From NCBI GenBank assembly GCA_001695595.3, contig MBPM02000026.1, forward strand, positions 744,001 through 808,000: a stretch of DNA of 64,000 nucleotides, read 5' to 3'. The notes beneath the pieces were generated by a model. That model worked only from the letters and a program-made list of their open reading frames with translations, ran no database searches and was not told the origin of the DNA. Shown here piece by piece: positions 45,577 to 57,315 of the stretch. The translations under genes were made by a program, and so were the position numbers. Source of the DNA: Plasmopara viticola (taxonomy: Eukaryota > Oomycota > Peronosporomycetes > Peronosporales > Peronosporaceae). How positions within the stretch are numbered: position 1 is the first letter of the stretch; each line of letters starts with the position of its first letter.

Positions 45577-46526
45577 TCACTCGTCCTCCTCATCCGACCC
45601 AGCCCAACGCTGAAACGTAAGTACAAATTCCTGAAACGTTATGGTACCGTCTTGATCAATGTCCAGCTCTTTAAGTCGCTCCTCGCGTATGGCCTTTGAC
45701 GTAAAGCTACTGTTCATGCGCTCAAGACGCCGAGGGGAATTAGGACCTGTCGGATTTTGACGCATTTGATCAAGTACCTCACTTGTCTGAATGGTGCCAC
45801 TGGCGTCGTTGTCGAAAAGCAGGTACGCGCTCACCATAAGGTCTAGTGCTTTGGTTATGAGTTTTGACGCTTTTATTTGATCAGCTTGCTGTTCACTGAT
45901 AGGTGTCACTAGCGTCACGTTCTCGGAAGTATTTACAGGCGAATCTTTACTAGAGTCACATGTTGTAATAAGCCCCATCAAGTGTGCGATGGCCAGTGAA
46001 ACTACAAATTCGTTCTGGCTGAGCAAATTATCTCGTATCATGTCCGACTCGTAGAAGATCTCTAACAAATCGTACTCTTTAATGTGGACTCCCAAAGCAT
46101 GAAGTGCCGCCTTCAGTCCTTCGAAATCAAGTCCAACCCTTTCACCCTGTGATCAGTCAGTCCGTAACACAGGAAACACAGATACTTCAAGAGTCAAAGA
46201 GAACTCACGCTTGCAAACTGTCGATAGATGCTGCGAAGAGTGACAAACGCATCTCGCACCACCGCAAATTGGAGAACGATGCGCTCAAAGTGGGCATTTC
46301 GACGATTTTTGGGATCTGCACGTCGTGTGAGGTTAAGTAGACGTAAAGTAGCAACGATGCGGGCATCGATTGAAGTGGGCAACTTGGTGGAGTCACTACA
46401 AACGTCGCTTGTTGAATCCGTATCATTTTTGTTTTCAGACAAGTGAATGCTGGTAGTGTGAATGGATCTGTCGACGTCGGGATTATTCGTCCTCCTCGTT
46501 AAAGCTGTAGACGCACCCCCACCCAT
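45577..46526 (-). CDS. EF-hand calcium-binding protein, probably N-myristoylated
   Basis: Two exons, 46,526-46,209 and 46,146-45,577, with a 62-base intron (GTGAGT ... TCACAG). 295 residues. I start at MGGGASTALTRR because MGxxxS is a myristoylation site; an upstream ATG at 46,568 would bury it. The C-terminal half has two EF-hand loops, DNDASGTIQTSE and DIDQDGTITFQE, with all liganding positions filled. An upstream segment (ALHALGVHIKEYDLLEIFYE ...) looks like a lapsed EF-hand pair. The tail is acidic (GSDEEDE). It fits a calcium sensor of the calcineurin-B or calmodulin-like kind anchored to membranes; the target is unknown. Confidence 0.85.
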
Positions 46527-47222
46527 GATAATCGAAAAGTCGAGCTTGAAGTTTATCAAATGGATCATATTTTAAGCCTCGAAGCCTGAGCGGAAATAGA
46601 CGCTGCTTTTTTGACGATTTATTCCGGACGGCTAATTATTCCAAAATGCAATACTATAAATGAACGCAAACTATCGTGAGTATCACCCAAAACGAACACC
46701 TTGCACAGAAGAGGCGCTATGTGTGATATTCCGGTGAACGACGCTCTATTTCTGGTCTTAAGAAGATCGAGGAATACAATGTTGCAAACTCGAATAGCGA
46801 TTATCGCAACTATGGATGAGCCTTCTAAATATCTTATTATTCTGGCTTCACTGATGAAAATAGCATATGATCCACCATTAATTTATGACAAGAAAAGCTC
46901 GTAAATTATATCCAGTAGGGATGAGTCATCCATAACTCTTGTGACTTTAAGCCGGTTCATCGTAACGGTGACCGGCTGAGCTGACAGTCGGCCGAGCGGC
47001 CATGAAGAGATAAGATCTAATCACTTTGCACCTAATTGTCCATCTACACCAAGCAGCCTCTATGCCCAAAGTTTGCGCTTGTGTCTTGAGTGTCGAATAG
47101 CTTGGCGTGAAAGGAACAATAATCAGAACAAAATATGAATATTTCGCTTATATTAGATAAAGAAGATTTTATAAATATAAACTGGAATTTGAAAGATAGC
47201 CCACTGCATAAGTGAAATAGAC
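46527..47222. other. Intergenic, nothing recognised
   Basis: Short ORFs only; the sequence near 47,110-47,220 is AT-rich and adjoins a LINE-derived insertion. Confidence 0.4.
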
Positions 47223-47234
47223 GTCACACACTAT
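47223..47234. other. Target site duplication of the 1.14 kb LINE derivative
   Basis: GTCACACACTAT is repeated exactly at 48,372-48,383. Confidence 0.8.
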
Positions 47235-48371
47235 GTAATGTAATGCAATGTATTACGTTATCGCGTTGCCAAGTTATGCACGTGCTAGGCTCAGTCTGGC
47301 TAGTCCACGGCATAGAGTGGTGTCCGCATACGTCGGGTCTCGTTCGGCGGGCAGTGCATCCAGCACCGAGGTCGTGAGGGTCTTCCATTTCTTTCGGTCT
47401 TGTGCAAGGGTACGAAGCACTTCGAGGTCTTGTGCTGTCCGGAGTCGAAAGCCGGAGCCACAGGAAACAAGGTTGTGGTCGAGTGTTGAGGGGAGCGTGG
47501 TGCGGGGACGTTCGCGCCATTTTGCTGCGGTGGAGAAGAAGTAGGCACGCATTTGGAGGTTAGCTGAAATGTCGGGATTGCGGCGAAGTACATGGCCAAA
47601 CAGGCACTAGCGAGCTTGTGTCAGTCGTAGTCTCAGCGGCCGCTCATCACAGAGGTCGTAGAGTCTTGCATTCGAAATGTGTCGGGGGTCGCGATAGCCA
47701 AGAGCGTAGCGAAGCTGGCGGCGATGGAAACTCTCGAGGCCGTGGAGCTCTGACTTGGTAAGAGCCCAGGTGGCGCAGTTGTACAGCAGAATTAGTAGAA
47801 CGTAGGTGTTGTACAGTCGAATGCGGGTTTTGGGTGAGATGAGCGTGGGACGGAGCCAGACGGACCAGAGGCGGTGGAGCGCGAGGGTGGCCAGGGACTT
47901 GCGTCGGGATAGATCTTCAATATCGCCGAGGAGTGTTCCGAGCTTCTTAGTGTGGCGCCAGGTTTCTACTCGGGCTCGGGCGTGTCGAGTGGCGCCTGAC
48001 GGGTTGCAGTGGCGTCGAATTTCGGTGACTTCGGTCTTGGCTCCTTTTTTTTTCAACAATGCGGTGCTCACCTCTATCGTAGATCTTGGTTCTCGGAGGC
48101 CAAGGATATCGACGCGGTAGCGCCGGAGATCTTCGGGAAGTGTTTCGTGCTTCTTGCGCTCCGAACCTAGAGAATTCACAGCAAACGAGCCAATCCGGAT
48201 TCGGGGCGCGGTTAAGGGCGTGGAAGGGGGTCTGGCCTGGTGCTGGAGACCGTCGCGTCGAGGGTGAGACTCGTTAGAGACCTGCAGATGCCCGAGAGCA
48301 CCTGCCCGAAGAGCGCGAGCATTTAGCCTCCGCGCTTGGAAGGAGGGCGTCACCCCAACCTTTTCCAACAG
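47235..48371 (-). mobile_element. Internally deleted LINE (non-autonomous), 1.14 kb
   Basis: Minus-strand element bounded by a 12-base target duplication GTCACACACTAT (47,223-47,234 and 48,372-48,383). Its 5' end (GGAAAAGGTTGGGGTGACG) and 3' end (GCGATAACGTAATACA plus a simple tail) equal those of the 0.32 kb elements at 34,981 and 61,384. One long frame (48,413-47,607) joins an apurinic-type endonuclease N-terminus (GSFAVNSLGSERKKHETLPE ... DILGLRE) straight to the region after the reverse transcriptase (LYNTYVLLILLYNCATWAL, FHRRQLRYALGY). So the bulk of the endonuclease and reverse transcriptase is missing, and it must have moved using proteins of a full-length relative. Confidence 0.85.
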
Positions 48372-48422
48372 GTCACACACTATATAGTTATGTATTTTGT
48401 GAGCAAACACCAAACATTCTAC

Positions 48423-49122
48423 CTAGTACACATGCTGGGATGATTTTTTGCCTACGGAACGTCGTTCAAAACACCCCGAAACATCTGATTTTGACATTGA
48501 CATTGACATTGACGACGACATCAGCGTCCTCTCCACTTTGTAAAATTTCACGTCCAACGTGCATAGACTACTAGTAAACACCACACGTTTGAAGCGCAAG
48601 CGATGATGTACTGAATATTTTGGAGGGACTTTGTATGTCCATCGTAGTCGCGAAGTCCATGCTGGCGGCAATGTGTACGGCTTTGTGCCTAGCCTCAGCT
48701 CAGCTAGGACTTTGTTGCGCTGCTCTTCTGTAAATTTGCGGTCTGCAGGGTGTACCGATACATCCTCTAATGGGTCGTGGTTGTGTTCTGCATTTTTGAC
48801 TTCCACAGCCCATTCGTTGAAGAGGTTTTCCGGACGATGTTGCGCACAAACAGGCAATTGCTGCCGATGCAACTTTGTGCGCCTGCGCAAGGCACTGTCA
48901 GCACAGGCAGCTTACAATATGAGCAGATACGCTCAATGGTGTTACCTCCACCTTGTCCTCGGTATGCATGACATGTCGCGTGCGTTCGATCGCGAGAATG
49001 AACTTTCGAGCCGCAAGATGTGCATACACCGCTTTGCGAGCGTCCTCTTGGGAGGCAAAGAAACCATCAGCAAGAGTTTGAAGTCCGTCCATGGTGATGC
49101 AAGGCGTCATGGAATATAGCAA
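48423..49122 (-). pseudogene. Mutator-like (MULE) transposase, N-terminal relic
   Basis: Two minus-strand pieces in different frames. 49,122-48,898 contains FFASQEDARKAVYAHLAARK, a FAR1-type start. 48,890-48,423 contains CAQHRPENLFNEWAVEVKNA followed by EHNHDP and the HPADRKFTEEQRNKVLAELR helix. Together they form the FAR1/WRKY-GCM1-like DNA-binding part found before MULE transposase catalytic domains. A frameshift separates them, and the catalytic DDE part is absent. A TTGACA microsatellite (about 48,492-48,516) and then the LINE derivative lie at its downstream end. Confidence 0.65.
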
Positions 49123-52100
49123 AGATGCGTGTTTTTGGTAGCGAGAAAACGAGGTAAGTTACATATGAAATGGAGAAGTATCCGAAAATTGATATCACGA
49201 CTGAGAATTATCCTTGTAGCCAATCAGAAGCAGGACAGCCAATCAATTTGACCCAACAAATTTTTTTTGGGCCAAATAGCGAAATCGGTGGGCCGTCTAA
49301 TCCCTATAAATTAAGCTCAAATATTGATTCAAGTTTTCTTTAAATGTCGAAAAGGTGAAGAATTTGTTGCAAAGGAACAAAGTGAAGCTCAAACAAAGTG
49401 GAGCTTAATGTAGAGCGGGCTCGGAGAAACAAAACAGCGATCACTGTCGAAAATTAAATTCTGACTTTGGCATTGTTGCCTACGATGAATAATTGCACTA
49501 ATGCCTTTGAGATGGCGTCAGCTTTGTATGTCTGGCGAACGCGTTCGTTTATAAAATTTACAACCCCGCTGATATATCTCTGTGCCAAAGCGCAAATTAT
49601 GCTGCCTATTAGGTTAATCCAAGTCTTCTGTGAAAACAAAATTTTTATATGTCCTTATAAGAGGTTATCACATCCAAGAGCACAACCTCCAAAAATTTGC
49701 CGGCTTTCAACATTCGACAGCTTTGGGCACTTTGAAATTTAGAAATTCGACATCTCTGGTAATGCTTAATGCAGCTAGATCTGCCGTTAGTCAATATGCT
49801 AATTATTTCTCAGACACTCTTTTGATAAGCACGAAATCAAATGTTTATCGCATACCCGCTCTCTTCTGGAGAGCTATGTCACCCACTCTTGGTGAATTTT
49901 GCTACTAATTTGAAGACTTTGTGCCTTGCAGACCCAATCTGAATGCTAGTGCAACTTCGCCACCCGCAGCTGGTGACGTCAATATCCACCCGCGGCGCTA
50001 TACGAACACAATTAGCACATTTTCCATAGCGGCTTTGGCAGGCGATGCTGCCAACGGAATTAGGCTGTTCATGTCAAAAACATTGTCACGTCTTCATGAG
50101 GGGAATTACCAGTACCAAAGATGGATCCCGTTAAGCCTCCAGGCTTTCATTTGAGAAGCTTGAACCACATCAGCAATAGGAAGGTGATTTGTCGAAGCTC
50201 TGCTGCGCGGGGTTGAGCGTTCAGCACGTATGTACATGCCTCTCCAACCAATCCAATACTCTTGTTTATATTAATCCACGGCATGCACGAATGTAAATTA
50301 TGTTTGTTCATCTCACGACTAAGACACGACACTGTGCTGACAAAATCCTCGAAATTCACAACAGAGTATATTTTAATCCTAGAGACATCCAAATTTTGTC
50401 CAAGACCAAAATGAATTTAATTTGGTTTCATAAATCAATCTACTTCGGCTGACTGCAATTGTTTGCTCGCTTATAAAACGTTTCGACGGACAAAGTCGAC
50501 TTAAAAACATAACTTTTCTCACAGCCGTGTTTCTTTGCGCGTACAGTCAGCTATCTCTATCTCGCTCGAGAATTTTAATATAATAGTTGCAGAATTTCAT
50601 CGTGTGTAGTAATGACTCCCCCCATTCTACCGGCGACAAGCTATTATTGGTTTAAAAACAAAAAAAGTCATTGCTGGCCTCCTCCACAGCAGACACGGGT
50701 CATTTGCTCTTGCGCTCAACAATTTAAGTGGCAAATGCTTTTTTAACTGGCAGCGCTCAAATCTGTTTGGCTGGACTAGAGTAAGTGGACCTACAGATAC
50801 CACACCTTGTGACCATGGAAGCGAGAAACCGCCGACTTCGGGCATTTTAAAAAAACGAGCCTGTATTTCGCTGCATTTCTCGTGAAGCTTATTTGCATTG
50901 CCTTTTCACCCCATGCTACCTGAAATACTAACGGTCGAGCGCAAGGTAGGCCTGCTCTAAGGACAAAGACACCTTGACGTTTTATGAGTGTGGGGTTTTA
51001 GCAATGGAGGCCGTAAGTGGAAATGCAATGTACACCTTGTTGTATCCTTTCATGACCGCTTTATGTGCATTACAAATTCCCACGTCAGAAAAAAAAGTTT
51101 CGATTTTTATCGAGCGAAGTGAAATCAGATTTCATCGGCGATGAAACTTAATTTTATTTCGCTTGTCCCACCACAGTAGAGAACTCTGCTAGTGACTTCA
51201 AAAACGCTGACAAGGTGTTAAAGCGTTTTTTGCTTGTAGAGGTCGAGCGCCGTGACTCTTTCTCGCTGCTTGGCAATAGAAAGAGCAAAACATCCCGCCA
51301 CTTTCTCGGACAAATAATGTTCAGGAGTCTCCTTCAGCAGCGCAAAATGTGCGTACGGTAGATTCTGGGAGGTTAAGGGATCCATCCCAGAACATTTATG
51401 AGGATTTCGATAAGTAGTCTTCCCGCGTAGGTGCATCTAAGTTTAACAGATGTGATGAAGCCACATAGCACCTTGTGTACAGTATGCGTGCAAAAAGATG
51501 AAAGCGAGAGACTTATCATAACGTTGAGCTCAAGGGATCAAAGTGTGCAATTTCATGCAGAGTAAAGTTCGAACTTTCAATGAAGTGTAGCTGTATATCC
51601 ACATTCGAATTCCAGTTTCTATGTTACGACCATATTCGTTGTCGCAATTATGGCTAGAATTTTGTACCAACAGAGATATCTACTTATGCGTCTCAGTTCA
51701 TCAACACAGTGACGGGTTGAAGGAGACATTAGTGTTTTGACCTAATTTCTACGGGAGACCAGCTTTATCACAAAGCTTGGCTATTTGTTTTGACCCATTG
51801 CAGCTCGAGTAATTCATCGCTCAGTCAGATTAAACAGAGATTTGTTCAATCTAAAGCCTCTTGATGAAATCTTGATCATATTGCTGGCAAGCGGCAAATA
51901 TCAATATAGATCATGCTACTGATGCAGACGGGTGTACGAGAAAGTTGCGGTTTGACTTCGCGTATCAGCAATTCTCGGATGTCTCAAGCGTGTAATCTAC
52001 CTCACTTCGGTGCTGCAATTATCACAATGTAGAAACTATACTTACTAAATAAGGAACATTGTACGATGATCGAAAAGTCCTAATACTTGGTGCATTTGAG

Positions 52101-53744
52101 GTAGTGGGTGTCTGCCACTAAGATCCTCACCGTGCTGGAACTAAAATGAGAGTGCTCGGCGCTATGATTCAACTAAAGGAGAAATCTAATCGAAAATCAC
52201 CGCGACACGGCTCTGATGGGCAACTCCAGAACCCTGCCTGTTCGCATCGCTAATAAACCGCAAGCTTTGGCTGCTTAAATTAATATCGTTATCGAGGCTA
52301 GTCGAATTCACCAGATCGTCGCGAGATTGTGTAAGCGACACTATTTCATAAAGATTTGCATAACGACTGGCGTGCATTGACGAAGTACTTTTTAGCTTCC
52401 AGAAAACTTAAATTTTAAATCAAATATAGCTGAGAGATTTCTAGCTGCCACCGATGAAGTGACCTGGTACGCTTGAGAGCTTTCGCTCCTTAAGCGAATT
52501 TTAAGTGCTTACACATGGTAATTGTTAATGATAGCAGCCATCACCTACAGACCATGTATTTCTACTGATCTAAAATACGAGCAGTACGCTGAGAGGCATA
52601 CAGGAGCAATGGCCATACCCAGTCGAAGTTGGGATGGCGATGTGGATGTATCATCAAACATCTAAACGGAGTTGGTGCCGGGATAAAAGTAAAGTATAGT
52701 GCACGCTGATAAACAACGTCTAAACAGCACTTCACAAATCACATGCTCCCTGATACTAACAAAGCTGATTATGCCACGTAAACAGAAGACCGTAAAAGCT
52801 TATAGAGCCACAGACTATACTTTTACAGACGAGTCCACTCTAAACTCTTTCGATCTAAGACAATACCCCCTGAGCTCACGATGAGCGCTAGGCACCGCTA
52901 TTATCCTTCAACAACCATTAACGAGACTAGAGAGACTATTTGCTATTGAGTATATGAAAAAGTGGTGCATTCTGATTACGACATGGCCACTGATTACCAG
53001 CGGTAAACTGTGCTCTGCAGAGCCCCACACGGCAAGAGAAATACCGCTTCATAATCATTTAAAGGGTTGTGCCTTGACTGCCTAGATCTCAGTCCACCTA
53101 TTTAATGCATGACATACAGCGAAAGTCACCCTGTAATAGTGCCTAAATGCCTATTAAAGTCACCGCCCCAATTTACTCGGTGTATAACAAGTCATGCCGT
53201 ACTTGATATGTAGCGAATGGTGACGTTGCTTGGTGAATAATGGGCTTTGTTACTCAATAAGCCCCAAAGTCAAATTCATCGCAGCACTTAGTACGCAGTG
53301 AGTGTTGTCCTTCTAAAGTATCTCTTAGTCGTTTACACGCCACTTAAGACGTTATGCACATTAATATCAAGTTCAGTGACACTCGTTCTCGTCGCTGAGG
53401 TGATAGGATATCGTGTAACTTACCAAATATACCTTTACAATTACCATAGCACGACTTGCATACATGATCCGTTTTATACATAGTGAGGTGGAAAAGCTTG
53501 TTCCTCCGGAGTTGATTGGCCCAAGTTAAGTATGAGTTGTAGTTACATGTTACGCTTCCATATTCGTTACGCTTATACAAATCCTTTTTTTAAAGGCGCC
53601 CGCCAACGCTGCATCCAGAAGAAACTACCGCCTTTCCTGGCTGATAGAACTCGTAGCGCCTTCAAGATGTTATCACGTCTATTGGCCTAAGCAACTAGAA
53701 AGCACGACTTCACGTGGTGGGCGGTAAAAAGACTTGTACCAAAT
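49123..53744. other. Gene-poor stretch, no gene supported
   Basis: No ORF exceeds about 92 codons. A minus piece at 49,639-49,454 (LIGSIICALAQRYISGVVNF ...) and plus ORFs at 49,630-50,154 look protein-like in places, but no domain or splice pattern links them. I find no LTR, TIR or RNA gene. Confidence 0.4.
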
Positions 53745-54188
53745 GTGGCTCCAAATAGAAACGCCGCATCAATCTATCATTTTGAAATTGTGCCCTCTCA
53801 CAATCGCCCAGAACACTCTAGCTGCTTTAATCGCAGCAAAATGGACGTAATGACCATTTCGACCTCTCAGACCCTAAGTGGGACTGTATCTTTTCCCATT
53901 AAAAATGGTGAATTTCAAAGACAGCCGATTTGGAGAAATGAATTACGACTCACGACTGAGACAGTAGGTCTGACGACTGATGGACTCGCTCATTGCGGTC
54001 TGATGATGATGAGTTCTTTTCGAAAACACAAAGTGTTTGAGTATACGACTAACTTAGTCCATCCACCCACTATAGAGCATTCCTACCCATCACCACCAAA
54101 AGCTTATGGGTATAGGTGGGCAACGGGGTGGGGATGGGTTTCCAATGCAGGGCTCTGTTATGCATCGAAACACGGTGAAGGTATTTAA
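53745..54188 (+). CDS. Hypothetical ORF, 147 residues
   Basis: The longest open frame in a 9 kb gene-poor stretch. Composition is polar and rich in His, Ser, Thr and Met (TISTSQTLSGTVSFPIKNG; later YGYRWATGWGWVSNAG). No signal peptide, membrane span or known domain. It could be a captured fragment of a larger gene or chance. Confidence 0.2.
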   Translation: MAPNRNAASIYHFEIVPSHNRPEHSSCFNRSKMDVMTISTSQTLSGTVSFPIKNGEFQRQPIWRNELRLTTETVGLTTDGLAHCGLMMMSSFRKHKVFEYTTNLVHPPTIEHSYPSPPKAYGYRWATGWGWVSNAGLCYASKHGEGI

Positions 54189-54870
54189 TTTCTACGTAAG
54201 ATATTAGACATTTACACCGGAAGTGGTCAAGCTTAAAGCTGACATTTTAAAGATATATGGCCTTTGATGATATGCTTTTAGGGTCTAGATGGTCTGTTTT
54301 AATTTATAGCTTAAAATTGAGGTCAAAGACCTCCAATGCAAATTATCTATTCAAAGAGCTATGACAGACTCGCAGCAGCTGATAGCATTAAAAGCCAATG
54401 CACATTTGGTTCTTAGAGGCAGACGCTTGGTGAAGATGGAGCAATCTCCAACTTACATTCTTGCTTGGCCTCCAGAAGTGCGCTACCATCTGCACTAAAC
54501 TCAGATGCAAACTAGTCGCGTCCATTGATGCCCTCAAGGTATGAGAATGAAAGATTCTAAACCGGATTTGTCCGCGTCTGAGATGCCAGTGATGCATCCC
54601 CCGAGAAGAAAAAGCTTCGAACCCCACACCTTTTATCGGGTTTCCTTTCGCTTTTTTTCGCACAGCCCTTACTCAATTACACTTTTAAAGTGAGCTACTA
54701 GCATGAAAATTTAATTAGTGGCCAAACGCATGTTTGTTTATGGAGCGTTGGGCGCTCGATAATTACGAATACGCTCATTATTAATCACCAAACACCAAAC
54801 TGGGCAAACTGATAGTGTATTAAAGCCGGTATCCGCTCAAAAATCGAACACAAATTTTCGAATCGGCGGA
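54189..54870. other. No gene supported
   Basis: A 91-codon minus ORF (54,663-54,388) without recognisable domain; otherwise AT-rich. Confidence 0.35.
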
Positions 54871-54880
54871 ATTTCTAACG

Positions 54881-54893
54881 TCATTTTCAACTC
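54881..54893 (+). promoter_or_regulatory. Initiator-like element, kinase gene 3
   Basis: TCATTTTCAACTC resembles the oomycete initiator. It is followed at about 55,000 by GTGTGGTAAGTG and at 55,098 by CGCACAG, a possible 5' untranslated intron, before the kinase coding region. Confidence 0.3.
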
Positions 54894-55383
54894 AGTCTCA
54901 GTATACAGTCTGCACGCATTGACGTCGCGCGACCGGCACTCGATAACTTAGTTGTTTGCCTCCCCCTGACGCGTCGTTCTTTTTTTCTTTCCATCAAGTG
55001 TGGTAAGTGTCATTCTTTGTAACTTTTGTCACCTCCTGCCCCCCTCACTCTGGGTCCTACCCATAGCAGAGACTGTTGTGTGACTTGTCGCACGCACAGG
55101 CTACCAAGTCACCACGAGAGTGCTCACCCCCAGCAGCCAGCGTCCTTCCCGCACACGCAGATTCGACCGGTTCCGATCGTGGGCGGGTGGACTCTTTGGA
55201 ATAGACTTTTCCAGAGATCGATCGGCTACCGAACCAGTGCAAGCGTTGGCGAGGGAACCAGCCGCGAGACCATCATCGTGTCGGGTCCTTACAGATCGCT
55301 CGAATCGAGTCAGTGCGATTGATAAGCAGGCCAATAGTTGTGACGAGGTGATTGATTTGGAACCTGAAAAGAAGGAAGACAGG

Positions 55384-56713
55384 ATGCAGGAAGTATCAGC
55401 TGAACTTCAGCAGCAACTGCAGGCGCTGGGCATCAACACGTCCGACGACGTTTTTCGGACCGGCTCAGAGCAGTTTGACCAGAATGGACTCAGCTCACCC
55501 ATTCCGCAAGAAGTGCGTTTTCTGAACGCAGAGCTGCGACATTGTTCAGTAGAGGGCGTGGGTATGGTGCTCGCCATCTTTTCGGGCTCCGGAGCCGTGT
55601 ACGAGATCGTCCGCACGCTACGCAAATGCATTTACGGCAAGGTCAAGCACGCTGTGCGTCTGCACATGACACCTAATGGCACTTTTGTACGCATGCAGTA
55701 TGAGGTGGCCATCAAAGTCATGAGCAAGGTGCGTTCATCATTAGAGTCGAATAAAAATGGCCTCTTTTTACTCTAGGCGCTGACTTTGTACAGATTATTA
55801 TAGAGGAAGGCAATCTCCAGGAAAATCCACTTGTCGAGCTGGCAGCACAGCAGTACCTGTCGGTTCCTGGCCATGAAAATGTTCTCACTTTGGTAAGAAA
55901 CGTGGTTGTGAAGACGGCGTCTTCTTAGCTCACGTCGTATCTATTGTGTTTGTTTATGTAGCTCGAGTGCTTACACGATGCTGATTTCATCTATGCTGTA
56001 CTTCCTTTTTGTAATGGTGGCGAATTGTTCTCCGTGGTGGAAAGTGGTGGCGCAATGGAAGAGGCGGAGTGTCGACATTGGTTTACTCAAATCCTTGCAG
56101 GTCTGTCATACCTGCAGAGTCGGTACATATGCCATCGTGACATGTCTTTAGAAAATGTGCTGTTGGATGGTGATACTTCAAAGGTAAGGCAAGTTAACAC
56201 TACTTTCGATCGGATTAACGCAACTAATTATTGCTGCTTCATGTGATATAGATCATTGACTTTGGTCTCTCAATCGGAATTCCAGTCGATGCGCGTGGCA
56301 TGACATATTCTCTGCCACCTGCTGGTGCTGTTGGCAAAATCTTTTACATGCCTCCTGAGGTAACTATCTAGACTTTTGATTTTGCGAGCCTCTGTTTTAA
56401 ACACTCTTGTTATGGGTAGATATACCGCAACCAAGTCCCCTTTAACGGTTTCTCGGCAGACGTTTGGTCGACTGGTGTAATGCTTTTCATCATGGTGACA
56501 GGTGCCCCACCTTTTGAGCGCCCAGATGACGCAGATCCGCGATTTCAGATGATCTCACAAGGTCTCATGGGTGAAATGTTAGACTCGTGGGGTATGGACC
56601 ACGTGTCAGCGAGCGTGCGTGATTTAATGTCGAAATTGCTAATTGTCGATGACCCATCCCAACGCCTGACAGTAGAGCAGATCGCCATGCATCCGTGGAT
56701 CCACGGCGGATAG
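55384..56713 (+). CDS. Serine/threonine protein kinase with HRDMSLEN loop
   Basis: Five exons, all phase 0: 55,384-55,728, 55,794-55,892, 55,962-56,183, 56,252-56,359 and 56,420-56,713, with introns of 60-70 bases. 355 residues from the ATG at 55,384. The same frame is open back to about 55,082 without another ATG, so an upstream exon could add about 100 residues. Kinase marks: VAIKVM lysine, CHRDMSLENVLL, IDFGLS, FYMPPEI (APE changed to PPE), DVWSTGVMLFIMVTGAPPF. As in the kinases at 21,734 and 25,099, the catalytic-loop lysine is serine and the glycine loop (CIYGKV) keeps only the last glycine. Those two relatives are intronless. Substrate unknown. Confidence 0.85.
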
Positions 56714-56847
56714 GTCAAGTGCGCAAGAATGAACTGTTGTCTCGTTTTTGATCGTATCTGGTCGAATTGTGTTAATCTTGTAAATAGTTCGGGACCTGCT
56801 TGTCTTGCAACCTTTCTATCATCTGAAATGCCGGATAAGTTTTCCAC

Positions 56848-57236
56848 TTAACCCCAAGTGGAGTGGCAATAGTAAAATGCTTCGGGTGGAGCCGGATGCA
56901 TTGATGGTGGCAAATCCTTCAACGTAAATGTCTGTCCTTGGTTAGATACGAAATTCACTAGTGCCCACACAGGACGTTCATGCTGAATGGTAGCACTCTT
57001 CGCCTGCGCTGACGTTCCATCAGCAGCCGCACGTTTCTCTTGAGCTGAAAGCCAAAAATGGAGACCGCTGATTAAAAAGACATGACTTTGCTATCGAATG
57101 ACATACCTTCAAAGCTGTCGTAATAGAGTTTGACGTTAGTTCTATGGTTGCGTCCTCGGTTGTGTCGTTGACGCGCCTCGTGCGAGTCCTCGAACGACTT
57201 ATTGCAGTACTCGCACACGTAGCGCGACTTCCCCAT
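56848..57236 (-). CDS. ZMAT5-like U11/U12 snRNP zinc-finger protein
   Basis: Two exons, 57,236-57,107 and 57,044-56,848, with a 62-base intron (GTATGT ... TTTCAG). 108 residues. The start MGKSRYVCEYCNKSFEDSHE with the paired histidines (RQRHNRGRNH) is a U1-C type C2H2 finger. The end TLKDLPPSMHPAPP matches the ELPPSL-x-APPP end of human ZMAT5, the 20K protein of the minor spliceosome. The CCCH finger of the human protein is missing and the protein is much shorter. It would help recognise U12-type introns if the assignment holds. It converges on the kinase gene, with 134 bases between stops. Confidence 0.7.
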
Positions 57237-57315
57237 GCCAAATCCTCTCTTTTAAATACGATCGATTTTGATATTTCATGTAAATTTAGAGTGGCAAACA
57301 CACTACTAGAATGAC

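Noticed and set aside
48086..48277. Plus-strand ORFs over 47.2-48.3 kb
   Set aside because: Antisense to the LINE-derived frame, which carries the recognisable endonuclease and post-RT motifs.
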